Shown: positions 52,814 through 60,966, numbered from the stretch's first letter. The stretch: 64,000 nt of DNA from CAYMZZ01 sp047600605 (GCA_047600605.1 JASGKK010000001.1:2294001-2358000), one strand, 5' to 3'. Program-made: numbers and translations. The notes: generated by a model not told the origin, from the letters alone.

Positions 52814-53434
52814 TTACCAGTCGCGGCCGCTGCCACTGCTGTTTTTAGATCGTTCTTTCTGAAGACGTTCCTGTACGTTTTTCTCTTTTTGCTCAAGCAG
52901 GCGCAGGCGCTGGCGGGCCTCTTTTTCATTCATACGCGGTTGCTGTTGCTGCTTTTTCTGTTGCGGCTGAGGTTTATTTTCCTGTTTTTTCTGAGGTTGC
53001 TTTTTCTTTTGCTCCAGCAGGGCCTTCTGCAGGTTTTCTCTCGCCTGACTGTCTGCAGGATTCATCATGAGGGCTTTTTTGTAAGCCGTTATACTTTCTT
53101 CCAGTTTATTTTGCCCGGAATACACGACACCTTTGTTGTAGTAGGCCTGGGCTTTAATAGCATTATCTGTGCTGCGGAAAGTCACTTCATCAAACTCCTT
53201 AACGGCTTCATCCATACGCGACAGACGTACCAGGGTATTGGCCCGGTTGAAACGCGCTTTCATATTGGCCGGCTGCAATTCCAGCGCACGCGCATATGTT
53301 GCTTCTGCTTCGCGGTATTCCTGCCGGCTGTATTGCGCATTGCCTTCGCGCAGCAATTGATCGGGGTCCTGTGCGCTGACATAAAGACCAGACACAAGAG
53401 ACAGGATCAGTATGGTATAGCAGCGCCGAATCAT
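52814..53434 (-). CDS. batC: BatC-like TPR protein
   Basis: Exported protein of 206 residues (signal MIRRCYTILILSLVSGLYVS). Three to four tetratricopeptide repeats follow (LLREGNAQYSRQEYREAEAT, KARFNRANTLVRLSRMDEAV, AQAYYNKGVVYSGQNKLEES). The last ~70 residues are a Lys/Gln-rich coiled tail (QKKKQPQKKQENKPQPQQKK) ending in SSGSGRDW. This matches BatC of the Bacteroides aerotolerance operon, a periplasmic partner of the BatA/BatB VWA proteins. The start overlaps the end of the VWA gene by four bases. batD is not next in line; ispG is. Confidence 0.85.
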   Translation of the reverse strand: MIRRCYTILILSLVSGLYVSAQDPDQLLREGNAQYSRQEYREAEATYARALELQPANMKARFNRANTLVRLSRMDEAVKEFDEVTFRSTDNAIKAQAYYNKGVVYSGQNKLEESITAYKKALMMNPADSQARENLQKALLEQKKKQPQKKQENKPQPQQKKQQQQPRMNEKEARQRLRLLEQKEKNVQERLQKERSKNSSGSGRDW

Positions 53435-54432
53435 GCTTTTTTCTTTTTGATTTCCGGAACAAACAATTCTGCCAGCAGCAATAAAAGCATCAGTCCGGCA
53501 AAAATCCAGTAGAAACTTTTAAAATTGACCAGCGACACATCACCATAGGCTTTCTTTTCTATCTGACCCAACTGACCGGTCAACTGGCTGATTGCATCAT
53601 CGCTGTTTTCGAGATGCACATACGTACCATTGGTAACATTGGCGATCTCTTTCAGTGTTGTTTCATTGAGCCGGGAAAGTACATCATTGCCCATTTCATC
53701 TTTCTTGTTGCCCCCCGTTGACGGGTCCGGGATATAGCTGCCCTGCGTGGAACCCACACCCACGGTATTGATCATCATGCCCTGTTCTGCCAGGTCGCGG
53801 GCAGTGGCTACTGCATCCTGGTCCTGATCTTCGCCATCAGAGATGAGCACTACGGCCTTGAAGCGTCGCTCGGCAGCATTAAAAGCCCCCGCACTGCGCT
53901 TCAATGCTTCGCTGATAACAGTACCCTGCGACGGAACTGCATCGGGTGAGGCTGCTGACACAAAAAGAGCCGCTGCTCCATGATCTGTGGTGAGTGGCAT
54001 CTGCAGATAAGCCTGACCAGCAAAAAGCACTAAGCCTATGCGGTCGTTGGGCATGGCATCCATTAGCTTGCTGATAAGCTGGCGTGCACGGTCCAGGCGG
54101 CTGGGAGCAATATCTGTAGCCAGCATGCTTTTGCTTACGTCCAGCGCAATAACCACGTCGATACCCTTGCGGCTTACTGCGCCGGAGTCGCCGGGTTTGC
54201 GTAAATGCATGACTGCCACTACGCCTGCTGCAAAAGCCAGGCTCAGTAAACCGAAACGAATGCCGGCACTATAAGGAGCAAAATGGGAAAACAGTTTCCT
54301 GACCAGCACGGGGTCACCCATGCGGCGAATAGCCCGGCTACGCCAGCGCATAGCCATAAAAAACAGACCGCCTGCCAGCAGTAGTCCGGCAAAAAGCCAA
54401 ACCAGTTCTCGGTATTGAAAATGTAAAGACAA
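53431..54432 (-). CDS. batB: BatB-like VWA-domain membrane protein
   Basis: Protein of 333 residues with two N-terminal membrane helices (LVWLFAGLLLAGGLFFMAMR, FGLLSLAFAAGVVAVMHLR), a periplasmic von Willebrand A domain with the MIDAS triad (VIALDVSKSMLATD, MPLTTDHG, VVLISDGEDQDQ) and a C-terminal helix (FYWIFAGLMLLLLLAELFVP). This is the BatA/BatB layout; the name BatB is chosen because batC follows. The usual moxR, DUF58 and batA genes are not upstream, where a class D beta-lactamase lies 64 bases away. Confidence 0.88.
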   Translation of the reverse strand: MSLHFQYRELVWLFAGLLLAGGLFFMAMRWRSRAIRRMGDPVLVRKLFSHFAPYSAGIRFGLLSLAFAAGVVAVMHLRKPGDSGAVSRKGIDVVIALDVSKSMLATDIAPSRLDRARQLISKLMDAMPNDRIGLVLFAGQAYLQMPLTTDHGAAALFVSAASPDAVPSQGTVISEALKRSAGAFNAAERRFKAVVLISDGEDQDQDAVATARDLAEQGMMINTVGVGSTQGSYIPDPSTGGNKKDEMGNDVLSRLNETTLKEIANVTNGTYVHLENSDDAISQLTGQLGQIEKKAYGDVSLVNFKSFYWIFAGLMLLLLLAELFVPEIKKKKA

Positions 54433-54496
54433 GAGTTATAAATGAATACAGGCCGCCGGGGCGCTCCTGCCTACTGCAATAATCCTACCAAACCGC

Positions 54497-55333
54497 CTAC
54501 ATTTTTCCTTTCATAAAGCCCATATCACCCAGGATTTCTTTCAGCATTTTTATGCGCACAGCCGGCATATCAAAATCCTGCTGGTGCGATTCTATATTAA
54601 GTACGAAAAAATAGGGGTGTTTATTTTCCTCGATCCAGCCTATTATCCAGCCAATATGCCGCTGGCGTACCGGATCCCAGCCACTCCAGCCGGTCTTATA
54701 ACCCAGGCGGTAGTCGGGGGTATCTTCAAACAGCATTGCTCTTTTGACCGCTTCCTGGTGTATTTTAAAGAAATCAAGCTGATCGAAATACAGCATTTTC
54801 ACCAATCCCAGTTGCTGATCGGGAGTGACACGCAGCGAATTGTCGAGCCAGAACGTATCCACTGCTGTTTGAATATGTACTACATCCGTATCTGTACGTG
54901 CGCCATAATGGATTCTGTTGAGCCAGTGCTCCATACTGTCTTTTCCGATGCGGCGCGCTACCTCCTGGTAATAGGGTACTGCCGATACACGAAATGCGTC
55001 ATACATGTTAAGATCCCTGTTCCAGGCAGCAACTGGCCTGGTGACCCCATCCCATGGAATGACCATGCTGTCGCTGCTGATAACGCCTGTCTGCAGGCCA
55101 ATGAGTGAGTTGACAATCTTGAATGTGGAAGCCGGCAGGTAGCTGCTGTCGCGATAGCGGGCCAGGTTATAAATAGTGAATTTGCCCGTACCATTATTCA
55201 TCAAACCAAAGCAACCGGTCACTTTGTTTTCTGTAAAATATTTACCCAGGCTGTCATCTACTTTCACATTATTGGGTGAGCAGCCAGCCAGCCAGATCAG
55301 CAGGACTGCGCAACAGGAAAAAATCAAACGCAT
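54497..55333 (-). CDS. Class D (OXA-type) beta-lactamase, lipoprotein
   Basis: Serine beta-lactamase of 278 residues from MRLIFSCC (an ATG four codons upstream also exists). The signal ends in a lipobox (LAGC), so it is envelope-anchored. Numbering from the longer start: STFK with nucleophile Ser73 and Lys76, SAV at 121-123, YGA at 147-149 where most class D enzymes have YGN, the FWLDNSLRVTPDQQL stretch, and KTG at 217-219 (YKTGWSGW). All catalytic elements are present. Spectrum cannot be told. It is distant from mobile elements, so it looks like an intrinsic gene. A BlaR-type sensor domain is the main alternative, but the protein lacks a membrane-linked sensor half. Confidence 0.9.
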   Translation of the reverse strand: MRLIFSCCAVLLIWLAGCSPNNVKVDDSLGKYFTENKVTGCFGLMNNGTGKFTIYNLARYRDSSYLPASTFKIVNSLIGLQTGVISSDSMVIPWDGVTRPVAAWNRDLNMYDAFRVSAVPYYQEVARRIGKDSMEHWLNRIHYGARTDTDVVHIQTAVDTFWLDNSLRVTPDQQLGLVKMLYFDQLDFFKIHQEAVKRAMLFEDTPDYRLGYKTGWSGWDPVRQRHIGWIIGWIEENKHPYFFVLNIESHQQDFDMPAVRIKMLKEILGDMGFMKGKM

Positions 55334-55364
55334 GTGTGAAAACATATTTGCGCAAAGGTAACCA

Positions 55365-55901
55365 TCAGGGGTCTCTTCGCAATACAGCTTTTTGATATCC
55401 CTGCAGACGATAGCTGTCGACCCGCGGTGAGGACGCCGTACCTTCTCCGCTGGTGTTTATGGGTACAGCAGCAATTGAATAAAACTCTACAACCAGGCTG
55501 TCGCCCTGCAGGTAGTAACTGTTTACAAGCGTGGATGTCTGCACAGTAAAAGCACCGGAGAGCCTGCCCGCTGTCCAGAACTGATCCAGCACAATACCAT
55601 TTCTTTCATCAATGACCCAATGTCCGCGGGCGCTATCGCGTGCCAGGAGCCTGTATGGTCTGTAATCGGCCGTCTGCTCACCATACGTAAGCTGCCAGCT
55701 ATACCCCGTATCGGCTTTCGCTATGCGCAATTGCATCGGCACCAACTGAGGAGTTTCCGTACCTGGCCGGTACCATGCCAGCGTACCCTTCCAACTGCCC
55801 TGCCAGCTATCAGGAAAAGTATTTTTCTGTGCCTGCAGCAGCATACCGCCTGCCAGCAGCAGGATTAACAGGAACGCTTTTAAACATACTGAACGATACA
55901 T
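55365..55901 (-). CDS. Secreted protein of unknown function
   Basis: About 178 residues from MYRSVCLKAFLLILLLAGGM; the frame opens nine codons earlier. After the signal peptide comes a compact beta-rich domain (FPDSWQGSWKGTLAWYR, MQLRIAKADTGYSWQLTYGE, ARGHWVIDERNGIVLDQFW, LSGAFTVQTSTLVNSYYLQG). The WQGSWKG...L start resembles small lipocalin-like proteins of Bacteroidetes, but I cannot assign a family with confidence. Periplasmic by prediction. It follows the small lipoprotein gene after a terminator and precedes the beta-lactamase gene by 31 bases. Confidence 0.7.
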   Translation of the reverse strand: MYRSVCLKAFLLILLLAGGMLLQAQKNTFPDSWQGSWKGTLAWYRPGTETPQLVPMQLRIAKADTGYSWQLTYGEQTADYRPYRLLARDSARGHWVIDERNGIVLDQFWTAGRLSGAFTVQTSTLVNSYYLQGDSLVVEFYSIAAVPINTSGEGTASSPRVDSYRLQGYQKAVLRRDP

Positions 55902-55952
55902 GTCCGCAAGTAACCGATTTGTTTCCATTATGACGTAGTATTGATGCAGAAC

Positions 55953-55981
55953 AAAAAAATCCCGCCTGTAATGGGCGGGAT
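55953..55981 (-). terminator. Intrinsic terminator of the 42-residue lipoprotein gene
   Basis: Stem ATCCCGCC (55959-55966) and its complement (55974-55981) around a seven-base loop; the seven A's at 55953-55959 are the U tract when read on the minus strand. Confidence 0.82.
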
Positions 55982-56008
55982 AGTTACGTATCTTCTGTGC
56001 TGCGGTTT

Positions 56009-56137
56009 TTACAAATAGAAACCGCCTTTTTGCTTATAATGCTTTACTCCCTGGCAATCGCGTTTGGTAGCCGCGCAGGACGACAGGGTAAATACCACTA
56101 CCACAACAGCCATAAGGAACAGCCACGTTCTTTTCAT
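56009..56137 (-). CDS. Small lipoprotein of 42 residues
   Basis: A minus-strand frame reads MKRTWLFLMAVVVVVFTLSS, then CAATKRDCQGVKHYKQKGGF and YL. The lipobox LSSC (Cys20) sits after a proper hydrophobic core, so the mature peptide is only about 23 residues with one further Cys. Short lipoproteins of this kind occur near many Bacteroidetes genes and are easily missed. A terminator follows 28 bases downstream, which supports expression. Function unknown. Confidence 0.68.
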   Translation of the reverse strand: MKRTWLFLMAVVVVVFTLSSCAATKRDCQGVKHYKQKGGFYL

Positions 56138-56423
56138 GAAAACGATTTAAACTTTTGAACAATAAAATTTGGAGGAATTCCAGAGGAGTATTCGGTAGAG
56201 TTAGATCATCGTAAGAGAAACGAATGTACTGTTTTATTATTGTTATTGCACATATCATGCCCCGGTTTTTTGCATATAATCCAGACTGACTGAAGAGACC
56301 GGCTATCGTAAAATTCCGATTTTTATTAAAATGTTATTCGTAACAACTTTATACTCACCAGTGATAATAAAATAAGGCCGGCAAATTACCGGCCTTACGC
56401 ATCTGTTTATCGTTGTTGTTCCA
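56138..56423. other. Intergenic region between the small lipoprotein and kbl
   Basis: Contains the kbl terminator and the upstream region of the small lipoprotein gene. I see no other gene, tRNA or clear promoter here; open frames on either strand are short and unsupported. Confidence 0.45.
56373..56397 (-). terminator. Intrinsic terminator of kbl
   Basis: Nine-base stem TAAGGCCGG / CCGGCCTTA (56373-56381, 56389-56397) with a seven-base loop, followed on the minus strand by a T-rich run. Confidence 0.75.
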
Positions 56424-57614
56424 TTATGCTTTCATTACACCCAGTGCTCTGCCCACTTTGGTAAATGCAGTAATTGCCTGATCGAGGTGTTTTTGTTCAT
56501 GTGCGGCAGACAGCTGTACCCTGATGCGTGCCTGTCCTTTGGCAACTACCGGGAAGAAGAATCCAATTACATAAATTCCTTCTTCCAGCAATTGTGCAGC
56601 AAACTTCTGAGCGAGTACAGCATCATACAGCATGATGGGCACAATAGGATGATCGCCTGGTTTGATATCAAAACCCGCCTGCGTCATTTTTTCACGGAAA
56701 TAACGGGTATTATATTCGAGCCGGTCGCGCAACTCGGTGGTTTCGGTAAGCATGTCGAGTACAGCAATGGAAGCCCCTACAATGGAGGGAGCCAGTGTAT
56801 TGCTGAACAGGTAAGGTCTTGATTTCTGACGCAGCATATCAATCACTTCTTTTTTGCCGGAAGTAAACCCACCCGAAGCACCACCCAGGGCTTTGCCGAG
56901 TGTGCCGGTGATAATATTGATCTTGCCCATTACGCCACGGTACTCGTGTGTACCCCTGCCTGTTTTACCGAGGAAACCGGAAGAGTGGCATTCATCGATC
57001 ATGATCACGGCATCATATTTTTCGGCGAGTTCTACGATCTTATCCAACTGAGCAATGGTGCCATCCATGCTAAATGAACCATCGGTGACGATGATACGGC
57101 TGCGGCAGCCGGCAGCTTCCTGCAGTTTGGCTTCCAGATCGGCCATATTGTTGTGTTCATAACGGAAACGCTGTGCTTTGCAAAGACGCACGCCATCAAT
57201 TATGGAAGCGTGATTGAGGGCATCGGAGATAATGGCATCCTGCTCATTAAAGAGAGGTTCAAACACCCCACCATTGGCATCAAAAGCGGCCGCATACAGG
57301 ATCGTATCTTCTGTACCCAGAAAGGCAGATATTTTTTCCTCCAGTTCTTTATGTATATCCTGCGTGCCGCAGATAAAACGCACACTGCTCATGCCATACC
57401 CACGCTCGTCAATAGCTTTGTGGGCAGCCTCAATCACCTTGGGGTGACTGGAAAGACCCAGGTAATTATTGGCGCAAAAATTCAGTACGGTTTTTCCATT
57501 TACGGTGATCTCGGCGCCCTGTGGACTGGCAATTATCCGTTCGGTTTTATACAGGCCTGCCGCTTTTATCTCTTCTGTTTCACCGGCAATACGCTGGGCA
57601 AATTTCTGATTCAT
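56424..57614 (-). CDS. kbl: Glycine C-acetyltransferase (2-amino-3-ketobutyrate CoA ligase)
   Basis: PLP enzyme of 396 residues that splits 2-amino-3-ketobutyrate into glycine and acetyl-CoA in threonine breakdown. The alpha-oxoamine synthase features are visible: LNFCANNYLGLSSHPKVIEA, GYGMSSVRFICGTQDIHKEL, DALNHASIIDGVRLCKAQRF, the cofactor Asp/His in VIMIDECHSSGFLGKTGRGT and the PLP Lys in TGTLGKALGGASGG. Length fits Kbl; serine palmitoyltransferase-like or 8-amino-7-oxononanoate synthase activity is the alternative, and the threonine dehydrogenase gene is not adjacent to settle it. A -7 box lies at 57632. Confidence 0.92.
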   Translation of the reverse strand: MNQKFAQRIAGETEEIKAAGLYKTERIIASPQGAEITVNGKTVLNFCANNYLGLSSHPKVIEAAHKAIDERGYGMSSVRFICGTQDIHKELEEKISAFLGTEDTILYAAAFDANGGVFEPLFNEQDAIISDALNHASIIDGVRLCKAQRFRYEHNNMADLEAKLQEAAGCRSRIIVTDGSFSMDGTIAQLDKIVELAEKYDAVIMIDECHSSGFLGKTGRGTHEYRGVMGKINIITGTLGKALGGASGGFTSGKKEVIDMLRQKSRPYLFSNTLAPSIVGASIAVLDMLTETTELRDRLEYNTRYFREKMTQAGFDIKPGDHPIVPIMLYDAVLAQKFAAQLLEEGIYVIGFFFPVVAKGQARIRVQLSAAHEQKHLDQAITAFTKVGRALGVMKA

Positions 57615-57631
57615 ATGATTGATTTGGAATG

Positions 57632-57639
57632 CAAATATA
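57632..57639 (-). promoter_or_regulatory. Candidate -7 box for kbl
   Basis: TATATTTG on the minus strand matches TAnnTTTG, 17 bases before the kbl ATG. The -33 region falls inside the adjacent repeat and shows no TTG. Confidence 0.4.
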
Positions 57640-57642
57640 ATA

Positions 57643-57740
57643 TGTTAATGTGCTGATGAGATTAATGTGCTAATGCGCTAATTGATTTGAAGATTTGGCA
57701 ATTTGAGGATTTGAAGATGGGAGAGACAATGTGCTGATGA
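57643..57740. repeat. Phrase-like repeat, AATGTGCTAATG / GATTTGAAGATTTG family
   Basis: AATGTGCTGATGA occurs twice (57647-57659, 57728-57740) around AATGTGCTAATGCGCTAAT and GATTTGAAGATTTGG...GGATTTGAAGATGG. The same words occur in opposite orientation at 50641-50727. Confidence 0.65.
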
Positions 57741-57940
57741 AATCTTTGTGCTTTACCCCTTTATACTCTTTATACTCCTTAGACCCTTTAAACTTTCTTC
57801 GTTCGCCCCCATTTTTCCGCAGTTCATTGGCAAAAATCAACTGTCTGTCAATTTGCCCTTTTCCGCAGCCTGAAGAGATTCTATTTTTGCTGTAACATTT
57901 TTTGGAGAGCTGTCGTCAAATGATAGTAACCCGCCAACAC

Positions 57941-58141
57941 ATGAGATTGAAATTGAATATACATGTCCTCCTTTTTGCCTTGCTGCTGACAGGTATGACG
58001 CTGGTACTGTGGGCGTCTCAGCCGGCAGCTACAGGTGCAGGGTCTGACCAGGAATCGCTGGAAGAGTCCTGCAAAAAGGAAGAAAAAGGCGGGAAAATGA
58101 TCTGGGAGAACCTCCCCAACCAGTTTTTCTCCGCTTTCTGA
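57941..58141 (+). CDS. Small membrane or exported protein of unknown function
   Basis: About 66 residues from MRLKLNIHVLLFALLLTGMT; an ATG seven codons upstream and a TTG further up are also open. The hydrophobic segment near the start is either a signal peptide or a single membrane anchor. The rest is short and charged (ESLEESCKKEEKGGKMIWEN) and ends NLPNQFFSAF. I recognise no family. It lies 111 bases before the ECF sigma gene, so shared regulation is possible but unproven. Confidence 0.55.
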   Translation: MRLKLNIHVLLFALLLTGMTLVLWASQPAATGAGSDQESLEESCKKEEKGGKMIWENLPNQFFSAF

Positions 58142-58252
58142 TTTTCAGGCTTTTTTCTGCTGATTGTAACTTTTCTGTTCTCCATACCGTATTAATCATA
58201 AATCCCGGGCGGGTTGATTAACTTTATTGCCTGCCCACTACTCCGGCTGTTT

Positions 58253-58738
58253 ATGACTGAAAGGGAATATAACGAATGTGTCAGCACCTGGTCTGACAAT
58301 GTGTACAGGTTCATTCTCAAGAACTTAAGACATGAAGAGGATGCGCGCGATGTGGTGCAGACCGCATTTGAGAAGTTATGGCGCAACCGGGCAGAGGTCG
58401 ATGCCGCCCGCTCCAAGTCTTATTTATTTACCGTGGCTTATCACCAGATGATTGATCATATCCGCAAAGTGAAGCGGATCAGCCTGCGGGAAGAGTTTAG
58501 TGAGGATAGCCGCGTACAGGACCGTCCTGTCTCCAACCTGCGAAAGGTGCTGGAAAAAGCGCTCGACCGGTTGAGTGAGACCCAGCGGTCGCTGGTTCTG
58601 CTGAAGGACTATGAAGGGTATAGCTATGATGAAATCGGCCAGATAACGGGATTGAGCGAAAGCCAGGTAAAAGTATACCTGCATCGCGCCCGTGTACAGT
58701 TGAAAGAATACCTGGTGAAAATTGAGAATGTGATTTAA
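58253..58738 (+). CDS. ECF-type RNA polymerase sigma factor
   Basis: Protein of 161 residues from MTEREYNEC; the frame open to 58214 adds an unlikely leader. Region 2 is visible in VYRFILKNLRHEEDARDVVQ and AFEKLWRN...YLFTVAYHQMIDHIR, and region 4 in LDRLSETQRSLVLLKDYEGY and DEIGQITGLSESQVKVYLHR. Such factors redirect polymerase to envelope or stress genes and are held by an anti-sigma partner, which the next gene appears to be. Gap to it is 36 bases. Confidence 0.94.
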   Translation: MTEREYNECVSTWSDNVYRFILKNLRHEEDARDVVQTAFEKLWRNRAEVDAARSKSYLFTVAYHQMIDHIRKVKRISLREEFSEDSRVQDRPVSNLRKVLEKALDRLSETQRSLVLLKDYEGYSYDEIGQITGLSESQVKVYLHRARVQLKEYLVKIENVI

Positions 58739-58774
58739 GAAAATGATGGCTAGCTGCCAGTAAAACAAGTAAAG

Positions 58775-59893
58775 ATGATCACACGTCATAATTACGAAGA
58801 ATATTTCATCCTTTATCTCGACAGGGAACTGGATGCGGCTACCTGCCGTGAGGTAGAGGCTTTTGCTGCCCAGCATCCCGACCTGCAGGCCGAGCTGGAC
58901 CTCTTACTTCAAACCCGCCTGCAACCCGACATGGATATTTCCTTTGACGGAAAAGAAAGTCTGCTCCATAGCCCTGCAACAGGTGAGATCAATGCCGGCA
59001 ATTATGAAGAATGGTTTTTCCTGTATATCGATAATGAGCTTACTCCCCGGCAACGTCAGGAAGTGGAAACCTGGGTAGCTGATCAGCCTGGCTATGCGGC
59101 CGAGTTGCGGGTGTTACAGCATACACGTCTGCAACCCGATACCAGCATCGTATTTCCCGACAAACAAAGCCTGTATCGGACAGAAACCCGGGTGCGCGCC
59201 ATTGTATGGCGTCGTATTGCTATTGCCGCATCACTGATCCTGGCCATTGGCACCGGCACCTGGATGCTGATACGTGACGAAGCCGATCAACAGGCCGGAA
59301 GCGGCATGGCCTCCAGTAATCCCGCTATTGAGCAGTCTAAAACCACTCAGCCAAACAGCGGTACTGCAAATGCCGGTTCAATACAACACAGCACAGGAAC
59401 AGAAAATACCATTCAACCCGAAGGTCCGGTCAATACTGACAGCAATGACCCCCTAAAACACAATAATTCTTCCACTGGTTTGTATCAGCCGTCTGTCGCC
59501 ACAGACACGCATCGCAGCGCTGTCAATGCCGACAACACAAAGGCCAACGAAACGCCTGTCAATACAAACGACAATGCGGTAATAGCAGCCAGCAATACAA
59601 ATGAAACTGCAGAAGATATTTTTATTCGTCCGGTTGCTCCTGAAAGCACACCCTTAACATTTTCAAAGGAAATAAAACCTGTAGCGGCTGTAACTCCTGC
59701 CAACATTCAGCCGTTAGACAATAGAATAGCGGACGGCTATGCAGCTGATGAAGAAGATGCAGAGCCCGCCAAAAAGAACAAGCTCCGTGGATTTTTCCGG
59801 AAAGTAACACGGACCTTTGAACGAACCACCAATATCAAGGCAACGGACAGCGATGACCGGTTATTGATTGGTGGGGTGGCCATCCGCCTGTAA
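58775..59893 (+). CDS. Membrane anti-sigma-like protein with duplicated N-terminal module
   Basis: Protein of 372 residues. Two copies of a ~60-residue module stand at about 7-66 (NYEEYFILYLDRELDAATCR to the QPDMDISFDGKESLLH end) and 75-134 (NYEEWFFLYIDNELTPRQRQ to QPDTSIVFPDKQSLYR). Each resembles the N-terminal part of anti-sigma factors but lacks the zinc-binding HxxxCxxC. A single membrane helix follows (IAIAASLILAIGTGTWMLI), then a long Asn/Thr/Ser-rich linker and a basic C-terminal end (AKKNKLRGFFRKVTRTFERT). Gene order after an ECF sigma factor supports the anti-sigma role. Confidence 0.8.
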   Translation: MITRHNYEEYFILYLDRELDAATCREVEAFAAQHPDLQAELDLLLQTRLQPDMDISFDGKESLLHSPATGEINAGNYEEWFFLYIDNELTPRQRQEVETWVADQPGYAAELRVLQHTRLQPDTSIVFPDKQSLYRTETRVRAIVWRRIAIAASLILAIGTGTWMLIRDEADQQAGSGMASSNPAIEQSKTTQPNSGTANAGSIQHSTGTENTIQPEGPVNTDSNDPLKHNNSSTGLYQPSVATDTHRSAVNADNTKANETPVNTNDNAVIAASNTNETAEDIFIRPVAPESTPLTFSKEIKPVAAVTPANIQPLDNRIADGYAADEEDAEPAKKNKLRGFFRKVTRTFERTTNIKATDSDDRLLIGGVAIRL

Positions 59894-59920
59894 TTTTACA
59901 AACAGAATCAAAAGATTTTT

Positions 59921-60754
59921 ATGAAAAGGATTTTTACCCTGTGCATAGCTTTATGCACACTGATCACCGGCTTTGCTCAGCAAGACACCAGCAGCAAACA
60001 AAAACCTGACACGATCAAAATTGGCGGTATGGTCATTATCCGCGAACCAGGCGGTGGCGGCGGAGATACCACGCGCAGAGGCAACCGCGTATTCCGCTTT
60101 ACCAAACGTTACCGCGACAAGCCATCCAATATCAGCACCAACTGGTGGATACTTGATCTGGGTTTTGCCAACTACAGCGACCAGACAAATTACGCCAGTG
60201 CAGAAGCGCAGGCCATTGCTCCCGGCAGTAATGAAGACTGGTTTAAACTGCGCGGCGGCAAGTCAAGAAGCGTCAATATCTGGTTCTTTATGCAGCGTAT
60301 CAATATGATCAAACATGTGGTGAACCTGAAATACGGATTGGGACTCGAACTCAACAATTATCACTTCGAAAACAAACATATCCGCTACAGCAAAACTCCC
60401 ACGCTTATTGATCTCGACAATCCGGGTACCGGCAAAAACAAGCTGGCTGCCGACTACCTGACCATGCCGGTGATGATCAATTTCAACTTTACACCTGACC
60501 GCGCCCGCAACTATGGCCTGAGTGCCGGTATCAGCGTGGGCTACCTGTACAGTGCCCGTCAAAAGACAAAAATTGATGGCGATGTGGAAAAGGTAAAAAG
60601 CGACTTTGACCTGCGTAAATGGAAACTGTCTTATGTAGGTGAAGTATCGCTGGGTATTGTAAAACTGTATGGCAGCTATGCATTCAAGAGTATGTACGAA
60701 AAAGGACTCGATCATACTCCTTATACTGTAGGCTTCCGTTTCAGCAACTGGTAA
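59921..60754 (+). CDS. Outer-membrane beta-barrel protein
   Basis: Protein of 277 residues with signal peptide MKRIFTLCIALCTLITGFAQ, a Gly-rich basic leader (REPGGGGGDTTRRGNRVFRF) and then alternating amphipathic strands (WWILDLGFANYSDQTNYASA, KYGLGLELNNYHFENKHIRY, YLTMPVMINFNFTPD, YGLSAGISVGYLYSARQKTK) ending in an aromatic residue (FRFSNW), as in outer-membrane barrels of the PorT/OmpA-like size. It lies 27 bases after the anti-sigma gene, so the three form an operon and the barrel may be a target or sensor of the sigma system. Confidence 0.82.
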   Translation: MKRIFTLCIALCTLITGFAQQDTSSKQKPDTIKIGGMVIIREPGGGGGDTTRRGNRVFRFTKRYRDKPSNISTNWWILDLGFANYSDQTNYASAEAQAIAPGSNEDWFKLRGGKSRSVNIWFFMQRINMIKHVVNLKYGLGLELNNYHFENKHIRYSKTPTLIDLDNPGTGKNKLAADYLTMPVMINFNFTPDRARNYGLSAGISVGYLYSARQKTKIDGDVEKVKSDFDLRKWKLSYVGEVSLGIVKLYGSYAFKSMYEKGLDHTPYTVGFRFSNW

Positions 60755-60823
60755 CAGAAAAAATACGGACCTGGCCGATTTACTACGGCTAAAAACTACG
60801 ACAACTATTTTTTTTCATATATC

Positions 60824-60857
60824 AATCCCTGCAACGAACCTGTTGCAGGGATTTTTT
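60824..60857 (+). terminator. Intrinsic terminator after the sigma/anti-sigma/barrel operon
   Basis: Twelve-base perfect stem AATCCCTGCAAC and complement (60824-60835, 60842-60853) with a six-base loop and a T run to 60857. Confidence 0.92.
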
Positions 60858-60966
60858 TGCACCATTTTTGCAGCAAGGCCAACTTGTAAAACTATCGTTA
60901 AAGCAATCGTTGAAAAAAATAATCCAAACCTGTCAGCCGTTTCTCTGTAGACGGTAAGGTACATCC

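Larger units (their letters stand above)
57615..57940. other. Intergenic region holding phrase-like repeats
   Basis: Separates kbl from the small membrane protein. The first part is made of the repeat at 57643-57740. It is followed by ATACTCTTTATACTCC and CCCTTTAAACTTTC, words related to the repeat at 30520-30583. No gene or RNA is supported. An in-frame ATG at 57920 could extend the small protein that begins at 57941. Confidence 0.5.
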
